From Flammeovirgaceae bacterium UBA7330 (lineage in GTDB: Bacteria > Bacteroidota > Bacteroidia > Cytophagales > Cyclobacteriaceae), in NCBI GenBank assembly GCA_002471275.1, contig DKPQ01000017.1:930001-994000 (forward strand): a stretch of DNA of 64,000 bases. Reading direction: 5' to 3'. The position numbers and the translations under genes are program-made. Every line of letters starts with the position of its first letter. Within the stretch, counting starts at the first letter, position 1. Positions 53,724 through 62,853 of the stretch are shown piece after piece. Under the pieces are notes generated by a model. That model was not told the origin of the DNA. It saw nothing but the letters and a program-made list of their open reading frames with translations, and did not search any database.

Positions 53724-55547
53724 ATGCCAAACTATCAGATTTTCGACTATGACGTATTGGTAATTGGCACAGGTGGAGCAGGGCTTCGCGCGGCTGTAGA
53801 GGCCAGTGCTCAGGGGGTAAAGGTGTGTGCAGTAAGCAGATCATTGCTTGGAAAAGCACACACGGTGATGGCAGAAGGTGGTGTGGCAGCATCCCTCGCC
53901 AATGTGGATAAAAGAGACGGCTGGCAAACCCATTTCGCTGATACCATGCGGGGAGGGCAGTATCTCAACAATTGGCGCATGGCAGAGCTACATGCTAAAG
54001 AATCACCTGACAGGGTTCGTGAGCTGGAAGCATGGGGAGCTCTTTTTGATCGCACGGAAGATGGTCGCATCCTCCAAAGAAATTTCGGCGGACATAAGTA
54101 TCCGAGACTGGCCCATGTAGGGGACAGGACAGGACTTGAGATGATCAGGACCCTGCAGGATCACGGGGTTCACCAGGGTATCGACTTTCACCAGGAGATC
54201 ACCGTTATATCACTGCTCAAAGATGGGGATCGGATTGCAGGAGCCATGGCCTACGACCGGGAAAAAGGAAGATTTAGGATCTATCGGACCAGGGCAGTGG
54301 TTATTGCTTCTGGCGGCATGGGTAAGATCTATAAGATCACCAGCAACAGCTGGGATTGTACGGGCGGTGGAATCTCCCTGGCTTATCATGCAGGTGCCAA
54401 ATTGATTGATATGGAATTTATCCAGTTTCATCCTACGGGGATGGTCTGGCCACCCAGTGTAAGGGGGCTGCTGATCACTGAAGGTGTGAGAGGAGAAGGG
54501 GGAATTCTGAAAAATAGTGATGGGAAAAGGTTCATGTTTGATGACATACCGAAACTGTACCGGCATCAAACCACGGATGACCCTGAAGAGGGGTGGAGAT
54601 ATACCCAGGGAGACCAGAAAGCAAGAAGACCTCCGGAATTGCTCACCAGAGACCATGTAGCCAGGTGTATCTACCGGGAGGTAAAGGAAGGACGTGGGTC
54701 ACCCCATGGTGGAGTATACCTTGACATTGCCTGGATCAAAGAAAAATTACCCAATGCTGAGGCACACATCAAAAAGAAGTTGCCAAGTATGTATCATCAG
54801 TTTAAGGAGCTGGCAGGTATAGACATCACCAAAGAACCTATGGAAGTAGGTCCTACCACACATTACATCATGGGAGGTGTGCAGGTAGATGCTGACACAC
54901 AGATGACCTCAGTGCCTGGGCTGTATGCGGCTGGTGAATGTGCTTCAGGCCTTCATGGGGCCAACAGGCTGGGTGGTAACTCCCTTTCAGATCTCCTGGT
55001 TTTTGGGCAGCGAGCAGGCTTACATGCTGCTGCATATGCCAGAGAAAATGGAGAAACAAAAATCTCCGATACAGAAGTACAGGCTTTAGCCCAATGGGCG
55101 GAAAAGCCTTTTGAGAGGTTTGACCAGGGGAAGGCTGAAAATCCATTTCAGATCCAGAGTGATTTGCAGGAAAAGATGCAGGACCTGGTAGGCATTGTCA
55201 GGAGTGAAAAAGGACTAAACGAAGCCTTGTCTGTCATCGAAGAGTTAAAAGTGCGAAGTGAAAATGTTGGCTGCAATGGCAATCGGGAGTTTAACCCGGG
55301 CTGGCATACCGCCATCGAGCTGAAACATATGTTGACCATTGCCGAAGCAATCACACGGGCAGCTGTCGTCAGAAAGGAAAGTCGGGGAGGGCATTATCGG
55401 TCGGATTATACGGAGAAGAGTGAGAAATATGGGGAAGTCAATAGTATGGTATGGAAAGATATCGATGGTCGCATGAAAATGGACCAGCTGACTAAAGCAC
55501 CGATAAGAAAGGATTTGCAGGAGATCATCAATGAACAAAATATATAA
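53724..55547 (+). CDS. sdhA: Succinate dehydrogenase/fumarate reductase flavoprotein subunit
   Basis: A 607-residue flavoprotein. The Rossmann motif is GTGGAGLRAAVEA (12-24). FAD is bound covalently to the His in KAHTVMAEGG, and FHPTGMVWP and NRLGGNSLSD are active-site segments. It oxidises succinate to fumarate. Its start lies one base after sdhC and its stop overlaps sdhB by one base. Confidence 0.94.
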   Translation: MPNYQIFDYDVLVIGTGGAGLRAAVEASAQGVKVCAVSRSLLGKAHTVMAEGGVAASLANVDKRDGWQTHFADTMRGGQYLNNWRMAELHAKESPDRVRELEAWGALFDRTEDGRILQRNFGGHKYPRLAHVGDRTGLEMIRTLQDHGVHQGIDFHQEITVISLLKDGDRIAGAMAYDREKGRFRIYRTRAVVIASGGMGKIYKITSNSWDCTGGGISLAYHAGAKLIDMEFIQFHPTGMVWPPSVRGLLITEGVRGEGGILKNSDGKRFMFDDIPKLYRHQTTDDPEEGWRYTQGDQKARRPPELLTRDHVARCIYREVKEGRGSPHGGVYLDIAWIKEKLPNAEAHIKKKLPSMYHQFKELAGIDITKEPMEVGPTTHYIMGGVQVDADTQMTSVPGLYAAGECASGLHGANRLGGNSLSDLLVFGQRAGLHAAAYARENGETKISDTEVQALAQWAEKPFERFDQGKAENPFQIQSDLQEKMQDLVGIVRSEKGLNEALSVIEELKVRSENVGCNGNREFNPGWHTAIELKHMLTIAEAITRAAVVRKESRGGHYRSDYTEKSEKYGEVNSMVWKDIDGRMKMDQLTKAPIRKDLQEIINEQNI

Positions 55548-56296
55548 TGGGACAGGTAACATTCAATATCTGGCGAGGCAGTTCTGACACCAAAGGGGTG
55601 TTCCAGGAATATACAACTGAGATTACCGAAGGCATGGTTGTGCTTGATGCTGTTCACCAGATACAGGCAACAGATGCACAGGACCTGGCTGTCAGGTGGA
55701 ACTGCAAAGCCGGTAAATGCGGATCCTGTTCGGCAGAGATCAATGGTCGGCCGAAATTGATGTGTATGACACGCATGAGCGACTTGAAAACGGACAGTCC
55801 TGTCACAATAGAACCCATGAAAGCCTTTCCTCTCATCAAGGACCTTGTTACGGATGTCTCATGGAACTACCGGGTGAAGAAGACAGTGAAAAAATTCAAA
55901 CCCAGAAAACCAGATCATGCGGATGGTACCTGGCACATAGACCAACGGGATGCGGACCGGGTGCAGGAATTTCGCAAATGCATTGAGTGTTTCCTTTGCC
56001 AGGACGTTTGTCATGTCCTGCGTGAACATCACATGCATGGTCAATTCAGCGGTCCCCGACACATGGTCTACAATGCCGCCCTGGAAATGCACCCCCTCGA
56101 TATAGAAGATCGCCGGGAAGATCTCAAAGTAAAAGACAACATCGGATTATGCAATATCACAAAATGTTGCACCACCGTATGTCCTGAAAACATTACCATT
56201 ACCGACAATGCCATCATTCCATTAAAGGAAAGGGTTGCAGATAAGTATTATGACCCTATTAAATGGCTTATCCGTTTATTTAAATCAAAACATTAA
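55547..56296 (+). CDS. sdhB: Succinate dehydrogenase iron-sulfur subunit
   Basis: A 249-residue protein with the three cluster sites of the family: 2Fe-2S (NCKAGKCGSCSAE ... MCMTR), 4Fe-4S (CIECFLCQDVC) and 3Fe-4S (CNITKCCTTVCPE). It carries electrons from SdhA to the membrane anchor. The next gene begins four bases after its stop. Confidence 0.94.
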   Translation: MGQVTFNIWRGSSDTKGVFQEYTTEITEGMVVLDAVHQIQATDAQDLAVRWNCKAGKCGSCSAEINGRPKLMCMTRMSDLKTDSPVTIEPMKAFPLIKDLVTDVSWNYRVKKTVKKFKPRKPDHADGTWHIDQRDADRVQEFRKCIECFLCQDVCHVLREHHMHGQFSGPRHMVYNAALEMHPLDIEDRREDLKVKDNIGLCNITKCCTTVCPENITITDNAIIPLKERVADKYYDPIKWLIRLFKSKH

Positions 56297-56300
56297 TCCC

Positions 56301-56825
56301 ATGAGCACAGCACAAACAACATCGAGCCAGGAAATATTTACCCTAAAACCCATAAGAAAAGAGGGAATCCCTCGCGCACTCGAAAAAGTACAGCAATACC
56401 GGTTGCTCAATGAGCCCATGGAAGCGGAAAGCATCTGCAGGGATATCCTGGCGATAGAACCGGACAATCAGCAGGCGATTATTAACCTTGTATTGACCCT
56501 GTCTGACGGTTTTGCTGCAGGAAAGTCACCCAATGAAGCCAACGAGTTGATAGAGAAAATTGACTCAAAATACCAACAGCAATATTACAAAGCACTTATC
56601 CTGGAGCGACAGGGTAAGGCAACACTTGTCAAAGCTTATCCCCGATGTGAATATGATGCCTATGAGTGGCTGCGTGAAGCAATCATTGAATTCGAAAAGG
56701 CAGATCAAATGAGCGACCGTGATAACAACGATGCCATCCTGAGAAGGAATACTTGTGTGAGAATCATCGCCGATCGTCACTTAACGCCCAGACCTGAGGA
56801 TACGAGCTTTCCGATTCTGGAGTGA
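56301..56825 (+). CDS. TPR-like helical protein in the sdh operon, unknown
   Basis: About 174 residues from the ATG at 56301; longer in-frame starts lie inside sdhB. The sequence is helical with a tetratricopeptide-like rhythm (LNEPMEAESICRDILAIEPDNQQAI) and an Asn/Asp-rich C-terminus. Being four bases behind sdhB it is part of the operon and could help assemble or regulate the complex. I do not recognise a named family. Confidence 0.65.
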   Translation: MSTAQTTSSQEIFTLKPIRKEGIPRALEKVQQYRLLNEPMEAESICRDILAIEPDNQQAIINLVLTLSDGFAAGKSPNEANELIEKIDSKYQQQYYKALILERQGKATLVKAYPRCEYDAYEWLREAIIEFEKADQMSDRDNNDAILRRNTCVRIIADRHLTPRPEDTSFPILE

Positions 56826-56930
56826 TTCTTTCTTTAAAGTCAGGTGCATAAACGATAATCCAAAGCCTGATTTCAATAATTAAATTCGGAGGCATGGGCG
56901 ATGTGATTAGAAAGAATTATTTATGATGCA

Positions 56931-57602
56931 CTATCCGGCTTGATCCTCCATGATACTAATAGACTTAAGAAGAAATATCCAGTGTAAGGTAACTCCCAGA
57001 AGTACGGCTAAATGGAACAATTCGTGAGGACCAAAATAACCATCTAACAGGATTGGTTTACCGATCCAGTCTATAACCCCGGCAGTATATGCGATACCTC
57101 CGTACGCTAAAAATTGGACCGATATGGTTTTCTTTAATCTCCAAATGCCTATAATAGATACCAGGCCAAGCCATCCGAATGCAATGAAAATAGCATGGGT
57201 CATAAAGGCAGGTAGGTCATCAAAATAGATGGTCCCAAAAGTGATTCCCAGCGCCGTAATCATTGAGGAGAGAATGATGACCCCCCATTTCATCAATCCG
57301 GAAAATATCACTTCATGTACGGCGATTAAAGTACCTGAGATCAGCAAGAAAATACCTGCATGATCAAGTATTCTCAGTACATAACGAGCAGTTGTGTCCT
57401 GTGGCAACATATGATATACGCTACTCATAGAAAGCAGAAAAATGCAGGCTGCCCCATAAATGAGAACCGGTACCGGATGTCTTCTACCCACACCAGTTTT
57501 TTTGAATAGCCTGATCAGAAGAATACCCACTGTCAGCGCTCCCATCATATGAGTCCACGAGCTCACGGGATCTTCAAAACCAAGAAGGGGATGTCTTAGC
57601 AT
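56931..57602 (-). CDS. Hemolysin III / PAQR-family membrane protein
   Basis: A 223-residue seven-helix protein of the hemolysin-III (YqfA) family. SSVYHMLPQDTTAR, RILDHAGIFLLISGTL and the C-terminal HELFHLAVLLGVTLHW carry the metal-binding Ser, His and Asp of PAQR proteins. The family is related to adiponectin receptors and may be hydrolase-like; its physiological role in bacteria is unsettled. It converges with the sdh operon. Confidence 0.88.
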   Translation of the reverse strand: MLRHPLLGFEDPVSSWTHMMGALTVGILLIRLFKKTGVGRRHPVPVLIYGAACIFLLSMSSVYHMLPQDTTARYVLRILDHAGIFLLISGTLIAVHEVIFSGLMKWGVIILSSMITALGITFGTIYFDDLPAFMTHAIFIAFGWLGLVSIIGIWRLKKTISVQFLAYGGIAYTAGVIDWIGKPILLDGYFGPHELFHLAVLLGVTLHWIFLLKSISIMEDQAG

Positions 57603-57997
57603 GGTTGAATTATTTGTTATAATGAAATTAGCATAAAAGCGATCAGTTGAGAAGCAAGCCTGACAATTATTTATTGGGTTGGTTTATCCAGGAACAGAGA
57701 TGAATTTGGCCTTCATTCGCTTAGTGAAAAAGACTTGATGTTAACAGCGTAGTTGTCAGTTGCATTGTCACTCCAGGCTGACGAGACCAATTAGATTGCA
57801 ATAAGGTCTGGTGACCATTAATCCACTGATAGGGTCTAATCTATTCTAAAAGGAAAATATTTCCACAAAGATTAGCAATAGGGTTAGAAGGTATTTAAAT
57901 TATGCAAGTGATCTGGAATGTGGATTTTTTAAACCTCATTTTTCACTTCTTAAACAACCCTTTTAAGTTCATTACTTATTAATTAACCCAACCCCAA
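57603..57997. other. 395-base divergent intergenic region
   Basis: The region lies between the starts of the hemolysin-III and Gfo/Idh/MocA genes and should hold both promoters. I see no gene. The only structure is a nested dyad at about 57836-57875 (CTAATCT ... AGATTAG around GGAAAATATTTCC), which could be an operator. Confidence 0.5.
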
Positions 57998-59458
57998 ATG
58001 AAAAAAAATTCAAATCAAGCCCTGAGCGATTCGTCGCGAAGAGGTTTTATCAAAGGTGCTACTGCCGCTGCAGCAGGATTCATGATTGTACCCCGTTATG
58101 TTCTGGGAGGCAATGGATTTTTAGCACCTAGCGACAAACTGCTCATCGCCGGAGTAGGAGTAGGCGGTAAAGGCCGGTCCGACATTGCTAATTTCTATAA
58201 AAGTGGCAAAGCAGAAATCGCTTATTTGTGTGATGTGGATACCCGGATGATTGAAGCATCAGTATCAAGCTTTCCCAAAGCAAAATTCTATACGGACTGG
58301 CGGGAGATGTTTGACAAAGAATCCAAAAACTTCGATGCAGTCTCTGTTTCCACACCCGACCACAACCATGCGACCATTGCCATGGGAGCCATGCAATTGG
58401 GGAAACACGTCTATGTGCAAAAACCCCTCACGCATGACATATACGAAGCCCGGGTGCTCACGGAAGCTGCGAAGAAATATAAAGTAGTGACTCAGATGGG
58501 TAACCAGGGATCATCCGGTGATGGAGTGCGTCAGCTGCATGAGTGGTTTGATGCCGGAATCATTGGAGATGTCCATACGATAGAAATTTGGACCAACCGA
58601 CCGATCTGGCCACAAGGCATTCCACGACCACCCAAAGCTGAAATACCCAAAGAACTAAACTGGGATTTGTGGTTAGGAACTGCCCAAAACAAAGACTATT
58701 TCGAAGGATTGATCCCAGGCAGCTGGCGTGGATGGTGGGATTACGGTACAGGAGCACTGGGGGATCTGGGTTGCCACCTGATGGAGGCTCCATTCAGAAT
58801 ATTGAATCTTAAATATGCACTCGATTGTCAGGCAAGTGTGAGCAATGTATATGTGGATTGGGCCAAAAGAGGAAATTTTCCCGATACCCCTCCACCAGCT
58901 AGTCATGCTACCCTGACTTTCCCTAAAACCGATAAAACCGCCGGACCAGTCACCATGCATTGGATGGATGGCGGCATCAAACCATCACGACCTGAAGAAC
59001 TTGGACCCAATGAACTGTTTGGAGATGGTAATAGCGGAATCTTATTCATCGGCACCAAAGGTAAGATGATGGCCAGTGAATATGCGGCCAATCCAAGACT
59101 GCTGCCTACCTCACGCATGGATGAGGTCAAGGTAAAACAAAAGTTTGAGCGTGTACCCGGAAGTGCCAATGGCCACTATGCACAATGGGTAGAAGGTGCC
59201 ATCGCAGGCTATGGAAATATGGAACTCAGCTCGCCTTTTGAAAAGGCAGGACCTTTAACTGAAGCCATCCTCATGGCGAACCTGGCGATTCGTGTAGCAG
59301 ACATCCCTAAACCTAGAGCCAATGGAAGAGGGTTTGAATATCCTGGTAGCAACACCAAGTTGTTGTGGGATAACCAGAATATGCGAGTAACTAATTATGA
59401 CGAAGCCAACCAGTTTGTGAAGCGTGAATACCGGCAGGGCTGGACGTTGGAGGCGTAG
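57998..59458 (+). CDS. Tat-exported Gfo/Idh/MocA-family oxidoreductase
   Basis: A 486-residue NAD(P)-dependent dehydrogenase-like protein. The N-terminus has a twin-arginine signal (SSRRGFIKGATAAAA). The Rossmann motif is AGVGVGGKG, the conserved lysine is in VQKPLTHD, and DLGCHLMEAPF and the WDLWLGTAQ segment mark the Bacteroidota/Planctomycetes exported subgroup. Members act on sugars, inositols or glycosides in the periplasm, some as lyases or glycosidases. It is a single-gene unit ending in a strong terminator. Confidence 0.9.
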   Translation: MKKNSNQALSDSSRRGFIKGATAAAAGFMIVPRYVLGGNGFLAPSDKLLIAGVGVGGKGRSDIANFYKSGKAEIAYLCDVDTRMIEASVSSFPKAKFYTDWREMFDKESKNFDAVSVSTPDHNHATIAMGAMQLGKHVYVQKPLTHDIYEARVLTEAAKKYKVVTQMGNQGSSGDGVRQLHEWFDAGIIGDVHTIEIWTNRPIWPQGIPRPPKAEIPKELNWDLWLGTAQNKDYFEGLIPGSWRGWWDYGTGALGDLGCHLMEAPFRILNLKYALDCQASVSNVYVDWAKRGNFPDTPPPASHATLTFPKTDKTAGPVTMHWMDGGIKPSRPEELGPNELFGDGNSGILFIGTKGKMMASEYAANPRLLPTSRMDEVKVKQKFERVPGSANGHYAQWVEGAIAGYGNMELSSPFEKAGPLTEAILMANLAIRVADIPKPRANGRGFEYPGSNTKLLWDNQNMRVTNYDEANQFVKREYRQGWTLEA

Positions 59459-59490
59459 AAATCCTGACTGTTTGATTACTAATTATACTA

Positions 59491-59518
59491 AAAGCATGGA
59501 CCTGCCTCCATGCTTTTT
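59491..59518 (+). terminator. Intrinsic terminator of the Gfo/Idh/MocA gene
   Basis: AAAGCATGGA and TCCATGCTTT form a perfect 10-bp stem with a six-base loop, followed by TT. It lies 32 bases past the stop. Confidence 0.88.
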
Positions 59519-59671
59519 AGTTTCTGATAAACATAAATTGACCGGACAAAGATGTGAGTGACTCTTTTTGAGTGCACGGCATGATATCCGGAATGCCCTG
59601 ATCGGCCAATAAGCCAGATATTGCTGCTGTCACATTAATTATAAAGGGCAAAGCTATTCCTGATTTCCTTC

Positions 59672-59687
59672 TGTAACATTTGTTACA
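59672..59687. promoter_or_regulatory. Perfect palindromic operator upstream of the sulfur cassette
   Basis: TGTAACATTTGTTACA has 7-bp perfect arms and two central bases; read as GTAAC-N4-GTTAC it has the 5-4-5 architecture of Crp/Fnr-family sites. It lies 91 bases before the SQR-like gene. A copy with one mismatch stands before trxA. Confidence 0.6.
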
Positions 59688-59778
59688 TAACTCATTATCA
59701 GGCACATAGATCAGCTTACAACCTGACGTCCGTCAGCAATCAGTACTTCATCGTGGTGTTTCTTTACCACATCAATTA

Positions 59779-61059
59779 ATGAATACAACGATGAAGAATT
59801 TACTAATTCTAGGCGCAGGATCTGCAGGAACGATGATGGCAAACCACCTCAGTGACAAGCTCCCCAAAGACTGGAAGATCACAATTGTTGATCAATCTGA
59901 AAAACATTATTATCAACCCGGTTTTCTCTTCCTGCCATTTGGTATCTATGAAGAGAAGGATTGCTTCAAGAAGCAAAAGAAATTTATCCCCGACACAGTA
60001 AGGTATATACAAAAAGGTATTGAAATTATCATGCCTGAGAAGCATCAGGTCCGTCTTGAGGGAAAAGAGGTGCTAAATTATGACCTGTTAATTATCGCTA
60101 CAGGATCCCGCATTGCTCCGGAGGAAGTGGAAGGAATGAAGGGTGCGGAGTGGAGAAAATCGGTTTTTGATTTCTACACCTTTGAAGGTGCAAAAGCCCT
60201 TCGTAAAAAGCTGGAGTCTTTCAATGGAGGTAAACTGGTCGTGCATATCACCGAGATGCCTATCAAGTGTCCGGTGGCACCACTGGAGTTTTCATTCCTT
60301 GCCGACTGGTATTTCAAGGAGCGAGGGATCCGGGATCAGGTAGATATTACTTATGTGACTCCACTGGATGGAGCATTCACCAAACCAACTGCAGCGACCA
60401 CCCTTGGTCACCTTTTGGATGAAAAAGGAGTAAAAATAGTACCGGACTTTGCGATAGCCTCGGTCAACAACGAGGAGAAGAAGATTGTATCCTGGGATGA
60501 AGTGGAAGTTCCCTTCGATCTGCTCGTTACCATTCCTACCAATATGGGGGATGACGTGATACTTAGAAGCGGAATGGGGGATGATTTGAACTTTGTGCCT
60601 ACCAAAAAGCACACCCTGCAGTCCGAAAGCTATGAGGATGTTTTCGTCTTGGGAGACGCTACAAATTTGCCCACCTCCAAAGCAGGATCTGTCGCTCACT
60701 TTGAAGCAGAGGTGTTAACAGATAACATATTACGCTACATCAAGGGTGAAGAGCTGAAAGAAGATTTTGATGGCCATGCCAATTGCTTTGTAGAAACCGG
60801 ATTCAATAAAGCCATGCTCATTGATTTCAACTATGATCAGGAGCCGGTTTCCGGGGTGTTCCCATTCAATGGCATTGGACCGATGAAGCTTCTGGAAGAA
60901 AATCGAATGAACCACTGGGGTAAGCTGGCCTTCCGATGGGTGTATTGGAACATGTTGATGAAAGGTAAAAAGATCCCGTTCATCAACCCGCAAATGTCTT
61001 ACGTCGGAAAGAATATTATTAAAGAAGAAAAATCAACAAAAGAAGGAGTACTTAACTAA
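59779..61059 (+). CDS. Sulfide:quinone oxidoreductase-like flavoprotein
   Basis: A 426-residue FAD-dependent oxidoreductase of the SQR/NDH-2 group; an alternative start is Met5 at 59791. The FAD motif is GAGSAG (12-17). YYQPGFLFLPFG and the GDATNLPTSKAGSVAHF segment (about 292-309) are typical of SQR. Conserved cysteines stand at 164 (KCPVAP) and 336 (NCFVETG); the third cysteine of classical SQR is not in its usual place, though Cys62 may matter. The C-terminal 50 residues are amphipathic and could bind the membrane. It probably oxidises sulfide or a persulfide and reduces quinone. DsrC- and DsrE-like genes follow directly. Confidence 0.85.
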   Translation: MNTTMKNLLILGAGSAGTMMANHLSDKLPKDWKITIVDQSEKHYYQPGFLFLPFGIYEEKDCFKKQKKFIPDTVRYIQKGIEIIMPEKHQVRLEGKEVLNYDLLIIATGSRIAPEEVEGMKGAEWRKSVFDFYTFEGAKALRKKLESFNGGKLVVHITEMPIKCPVAPLEFSFLADWYFKERGIRDQVDITYVTPLDGAFTKPTAATTLGHLLDEKGVKIVPDFAIASVNNEEKKIVSWDEVEVPFDLLVTIPTNMGDDVILRSGMGDDLNFVPTKKHTLQSESYEDVFVLGDATNLPTSKAGSVAHFEAEVLTDNILRYIKGEELKEDFDGHANCFVETGFNKAMLIDFNYDQEPVSGVFPFNGIGPMKLLEENRMNHWGKLAFRWVYWNMLMKGKKIPFINPQMSYVGKNIIKEEKSTKEGVLN

Positions 61060-61070
61060 ACATCAAAACA

Positions 61071-61379
61071 ATGGAAACGATTATTGCAAACAGACCGGTA
61101 GAATTGAACGAACAAGGCTACCTCAAAAATATGGATCAGTGGGACAAAGAGATCGCCCGAAGCATTGCAGCTGAAGAAGATATTGAGCTCACCGATCGGC
61201 ATTTCGAAATTTTGGACTATCTCCGTACTGAGCAGGAGAAGGGCACTGCTCTTTCTATTCGAAGAGTAGGTAAATCCGGTGTGGTGGACATCAAAGAGTT
61301 TTATCAGCTCTTTCCAAATGGACCACTGAAAAAAGCATCACGGATCGCAGGCATACCGAAGCCAGCAAGTTGTATTTAA
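61071..61379 (+). CDS. DsrC/TusE-family sulfur-carrier protein
   Basis: A 102-residue protein of the DsrC/TusE/DsvC family: EIARSIAAEEDIELTDRHFEILDYLR and YQLFPNGPLKKASRIAGIPKPASC. The C-terminal carrier Cys is residue 101 (the penultimate one). The second cysteine of true DsrC, ten residues before it, is Ser (KASRIAG instead of ACxIAG), so it cannot form the intramolecular disulfide and behaves as a TusE-like relay. It probably takes a persulfide from the SQR-like protein. The genes are 11 and 12 bases apart. Confidence 0.9.
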   Translation: METIIANRPVELNEQGYLKNMDQWDKEIARSIAAEEDIELTDRHFEILDYLRTEQEKGTALSIRRVGKSGVVDIKEFYQLFPNGPLKKASRIAGIPKPASCI

Positions 61380-61391
61380 ACCTTAAATCTT

Positions 61392-61910
61392 ATGAAAATG
61401 GAAACGTTAGATGCACCAGTAAAAGATAAAAAAGCGAAAAAAAGAGCCTTGAAGAAGCTCATGATTATCAACTCCAAAGCAACTGTTGATTCTGTGTATG
61501 CCGCGCTAATTTTAGCCAATGGAGCACGAATGGAAGGCCTGGAGTCAGAAATATTCTGTACGTTTTTTGGACTGGAAATGCTTCAGCCAAAAAAAATGGA
61601 CCATCTGCATGTAGCTACGGTAGGTAACCCCGGATTACACATCCCAACAATGATTGGCGGGCTCCCCGGTATGGAAACGCTGGCGAGCACCATGATGAAA
61701 AGAGAGATGGACAAACTGGATATTCCTCCGGTGAGTGAATTCCTGGAAATCTATAAAGCTTCCGGTGGAAAATTATTCGCCTGTAAGTTGGCCATGGATA
61801 TGTTTCACCTCAAAGAAGAAGATCTCTGGGAAGAAATAGATGGAGTCCTGACAGTTGGAGATTTTTATGAGAGGGGACAGGAAGAAGGAACACAGATACT
61901 CTTTATCTGA
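61392..61910 (+). CDS. DsrE-like (DsrE2-type) sulfur-transfer protein
   Basis: A 172-residue DsrE/DsrF-like protein of the DsrE2 subgroup. MIINSKATVDSVYAALILANGA is the N-terminal fold motif, and the conserved Cys in ACKLAMDMFHL (131) is the probable persulfide carrier, with Cys56 a second candidate. It lacks a membrane helix, unlike many DsrE2 proteins. It likely receives sulfur from the DsrC-like carrier or the oxidoreductase. A strong terminator ends the operon 18 bases downstream. Confidence 0.85.
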   Translation: MKMETLDAPVKDKKAKKRALKKLMIINSKATVDSVYAALILANGARMEGLESEIFCTFFGLEMLQPKKMDHLHVATVGNPGLHIPTMIGGLPGMETLASTMMKREMDKLDIPPVSEFLEIYKASGGKLFACKLAMDMFHLKEEDLWEEIDGVLTVGDFYERGQEEGTQILFI

Positions 61911-61927
61911 GTATTCCTTAGTTGATT

Positions 61928-61959
61928 AAAAGCCGGTTCAGCAATGTTCCGGCTTTTTT
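61928..61959 (+). terminator. Intrinsic terminator of the sulfur cassette
   Basis: AAAAGCCGG and CCGGCTTTT form a perfect 9-bp stem around 12 bases, followed by more T. It ends the three-gene unit that begins at 59779. Confidence 0.92.
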
Positions 61960-62077
61960 GGTATCTGATACCCGGATAATACCTAAAATCCATCTGATAA
62001 CTCAGAATTTTTAACTATTTCATCGATCATTGGTTCATAGTTCAGGTAGGAACTTAAACTTAGGATAAGGGATATAG

Positions 62078-62779
62078 ATGTTAAAGCGTATTGGGAAGAT
62101 CATTGGAGTAATACTAGTTACAACGTTTGTCATTTTCTTTGGGCTGTTTTTCATGTTTGATGAAGACCTACCCAAAGGCGAAATGTCCATGCAGGCAGAT
62201 AGTCTTGCAAACAAAATGTTATCCGCCATCAATCATGAAGCTTACCAGGAAACGCGTTTTCTGGAATGGTCATTCGCCGGACACCAATACTATTGGGATA
62301 AGCTACAACATGAAGTAGATGTGACCTGGGATAATTATACAGTCCATCTGCATACCAAGACACCCGAAAAAAGTATAGTGAAGATGCACGGTGAGCTGGT
62401 TGATGACCCTGAGCGATCAGAGATCATCGACAAATCCATTCAGTATTTCAACAATGATGCATTCTGGCTGGTAGCGCCACACAAAATCTTTGACCCGGGC
62501 ACGGAGAGGCGTCTGATAAAATTGGACAATGGTGATTCTGCACTATTAGTTACGTATACTTCAGGAGGTAGTACCCCTGGAGATTCTTATCTCTGGCTAC
62601 TGGATGAAGCAGGACTACCATACTCCTGGAAATTGTGGGTAGGCATCCTCCCTGTTGGTGGGTTGGAAATCACCTGGGAGGATTGGAAAACAACAGCAAG
62701 TGGCACCTTGTTACCAACAATGCATAAGTTCTTTTTTATCGACCTCAAAATGGGTAATGTAAAGGCGTGGAATGAGTAG
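62078..62779 (+). CDS. Membrane-anchored protein, unknown
   Basis: A 233-residue protein with one N-terminal helix (about 8-28) and a soluble domain outside the cytoplasm. Conserved-looking features are YWDKLQHEVDVTWDNYTVHLHT, FWLVAPHKIFDPGT and WKLWVGILPVGG. The beta-rich pattern reminds me of lipoprotein-carrier (LolA-like) folds, but I cannot assign it. It precedes nhaA by 74 bases on the same strand. Confidence 0.6.
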   Translation: MLKRIGKIIGVILVTTFVIFFGLFFMFDEDLPKGEMSMQADSLANKMLSAINHEAYQETRFLEWSFAGHQYYWDKLQHEVDVTWDNYTVHLHTKTPEKSIVKMHGELVDDPERSEIIDKSIQYFNNDAFWLVAPHKIFDPGTERRLIKLDNGDSALLVTYTSGGSTPGDSYLWLLDEAGLPYSWKLWVGILPVGGLEITWEDWKTTASGTLLPTMHKFFFIDLKMGNVKAWNE

Positions 62780-62853
62780 GAAAGATATTGCGTCAATCGA
62801 TGATATGAATCGATTTAAACCCCATGATGATGAATACTAAATGCTGCTAAAAT

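Noticed and set aside
54210..54656. 148-residue antisense frame within sdhA
   Set aside because: sdhA is fully conserved across this region; the antisense sequence shows no domain.
57836..57875. Nested dyad as a terminator or small RNA
   Set aside because: The arms are short, the centres are not aligned and there is no T-run; it is listed only as a possible operator.
59517..59705. 62-residue minus-strand frame before the SQR-like gene
   Set aside because: It runs through the palindromic operator and into the terminator stem; no signal, motif or neighbour supports it.
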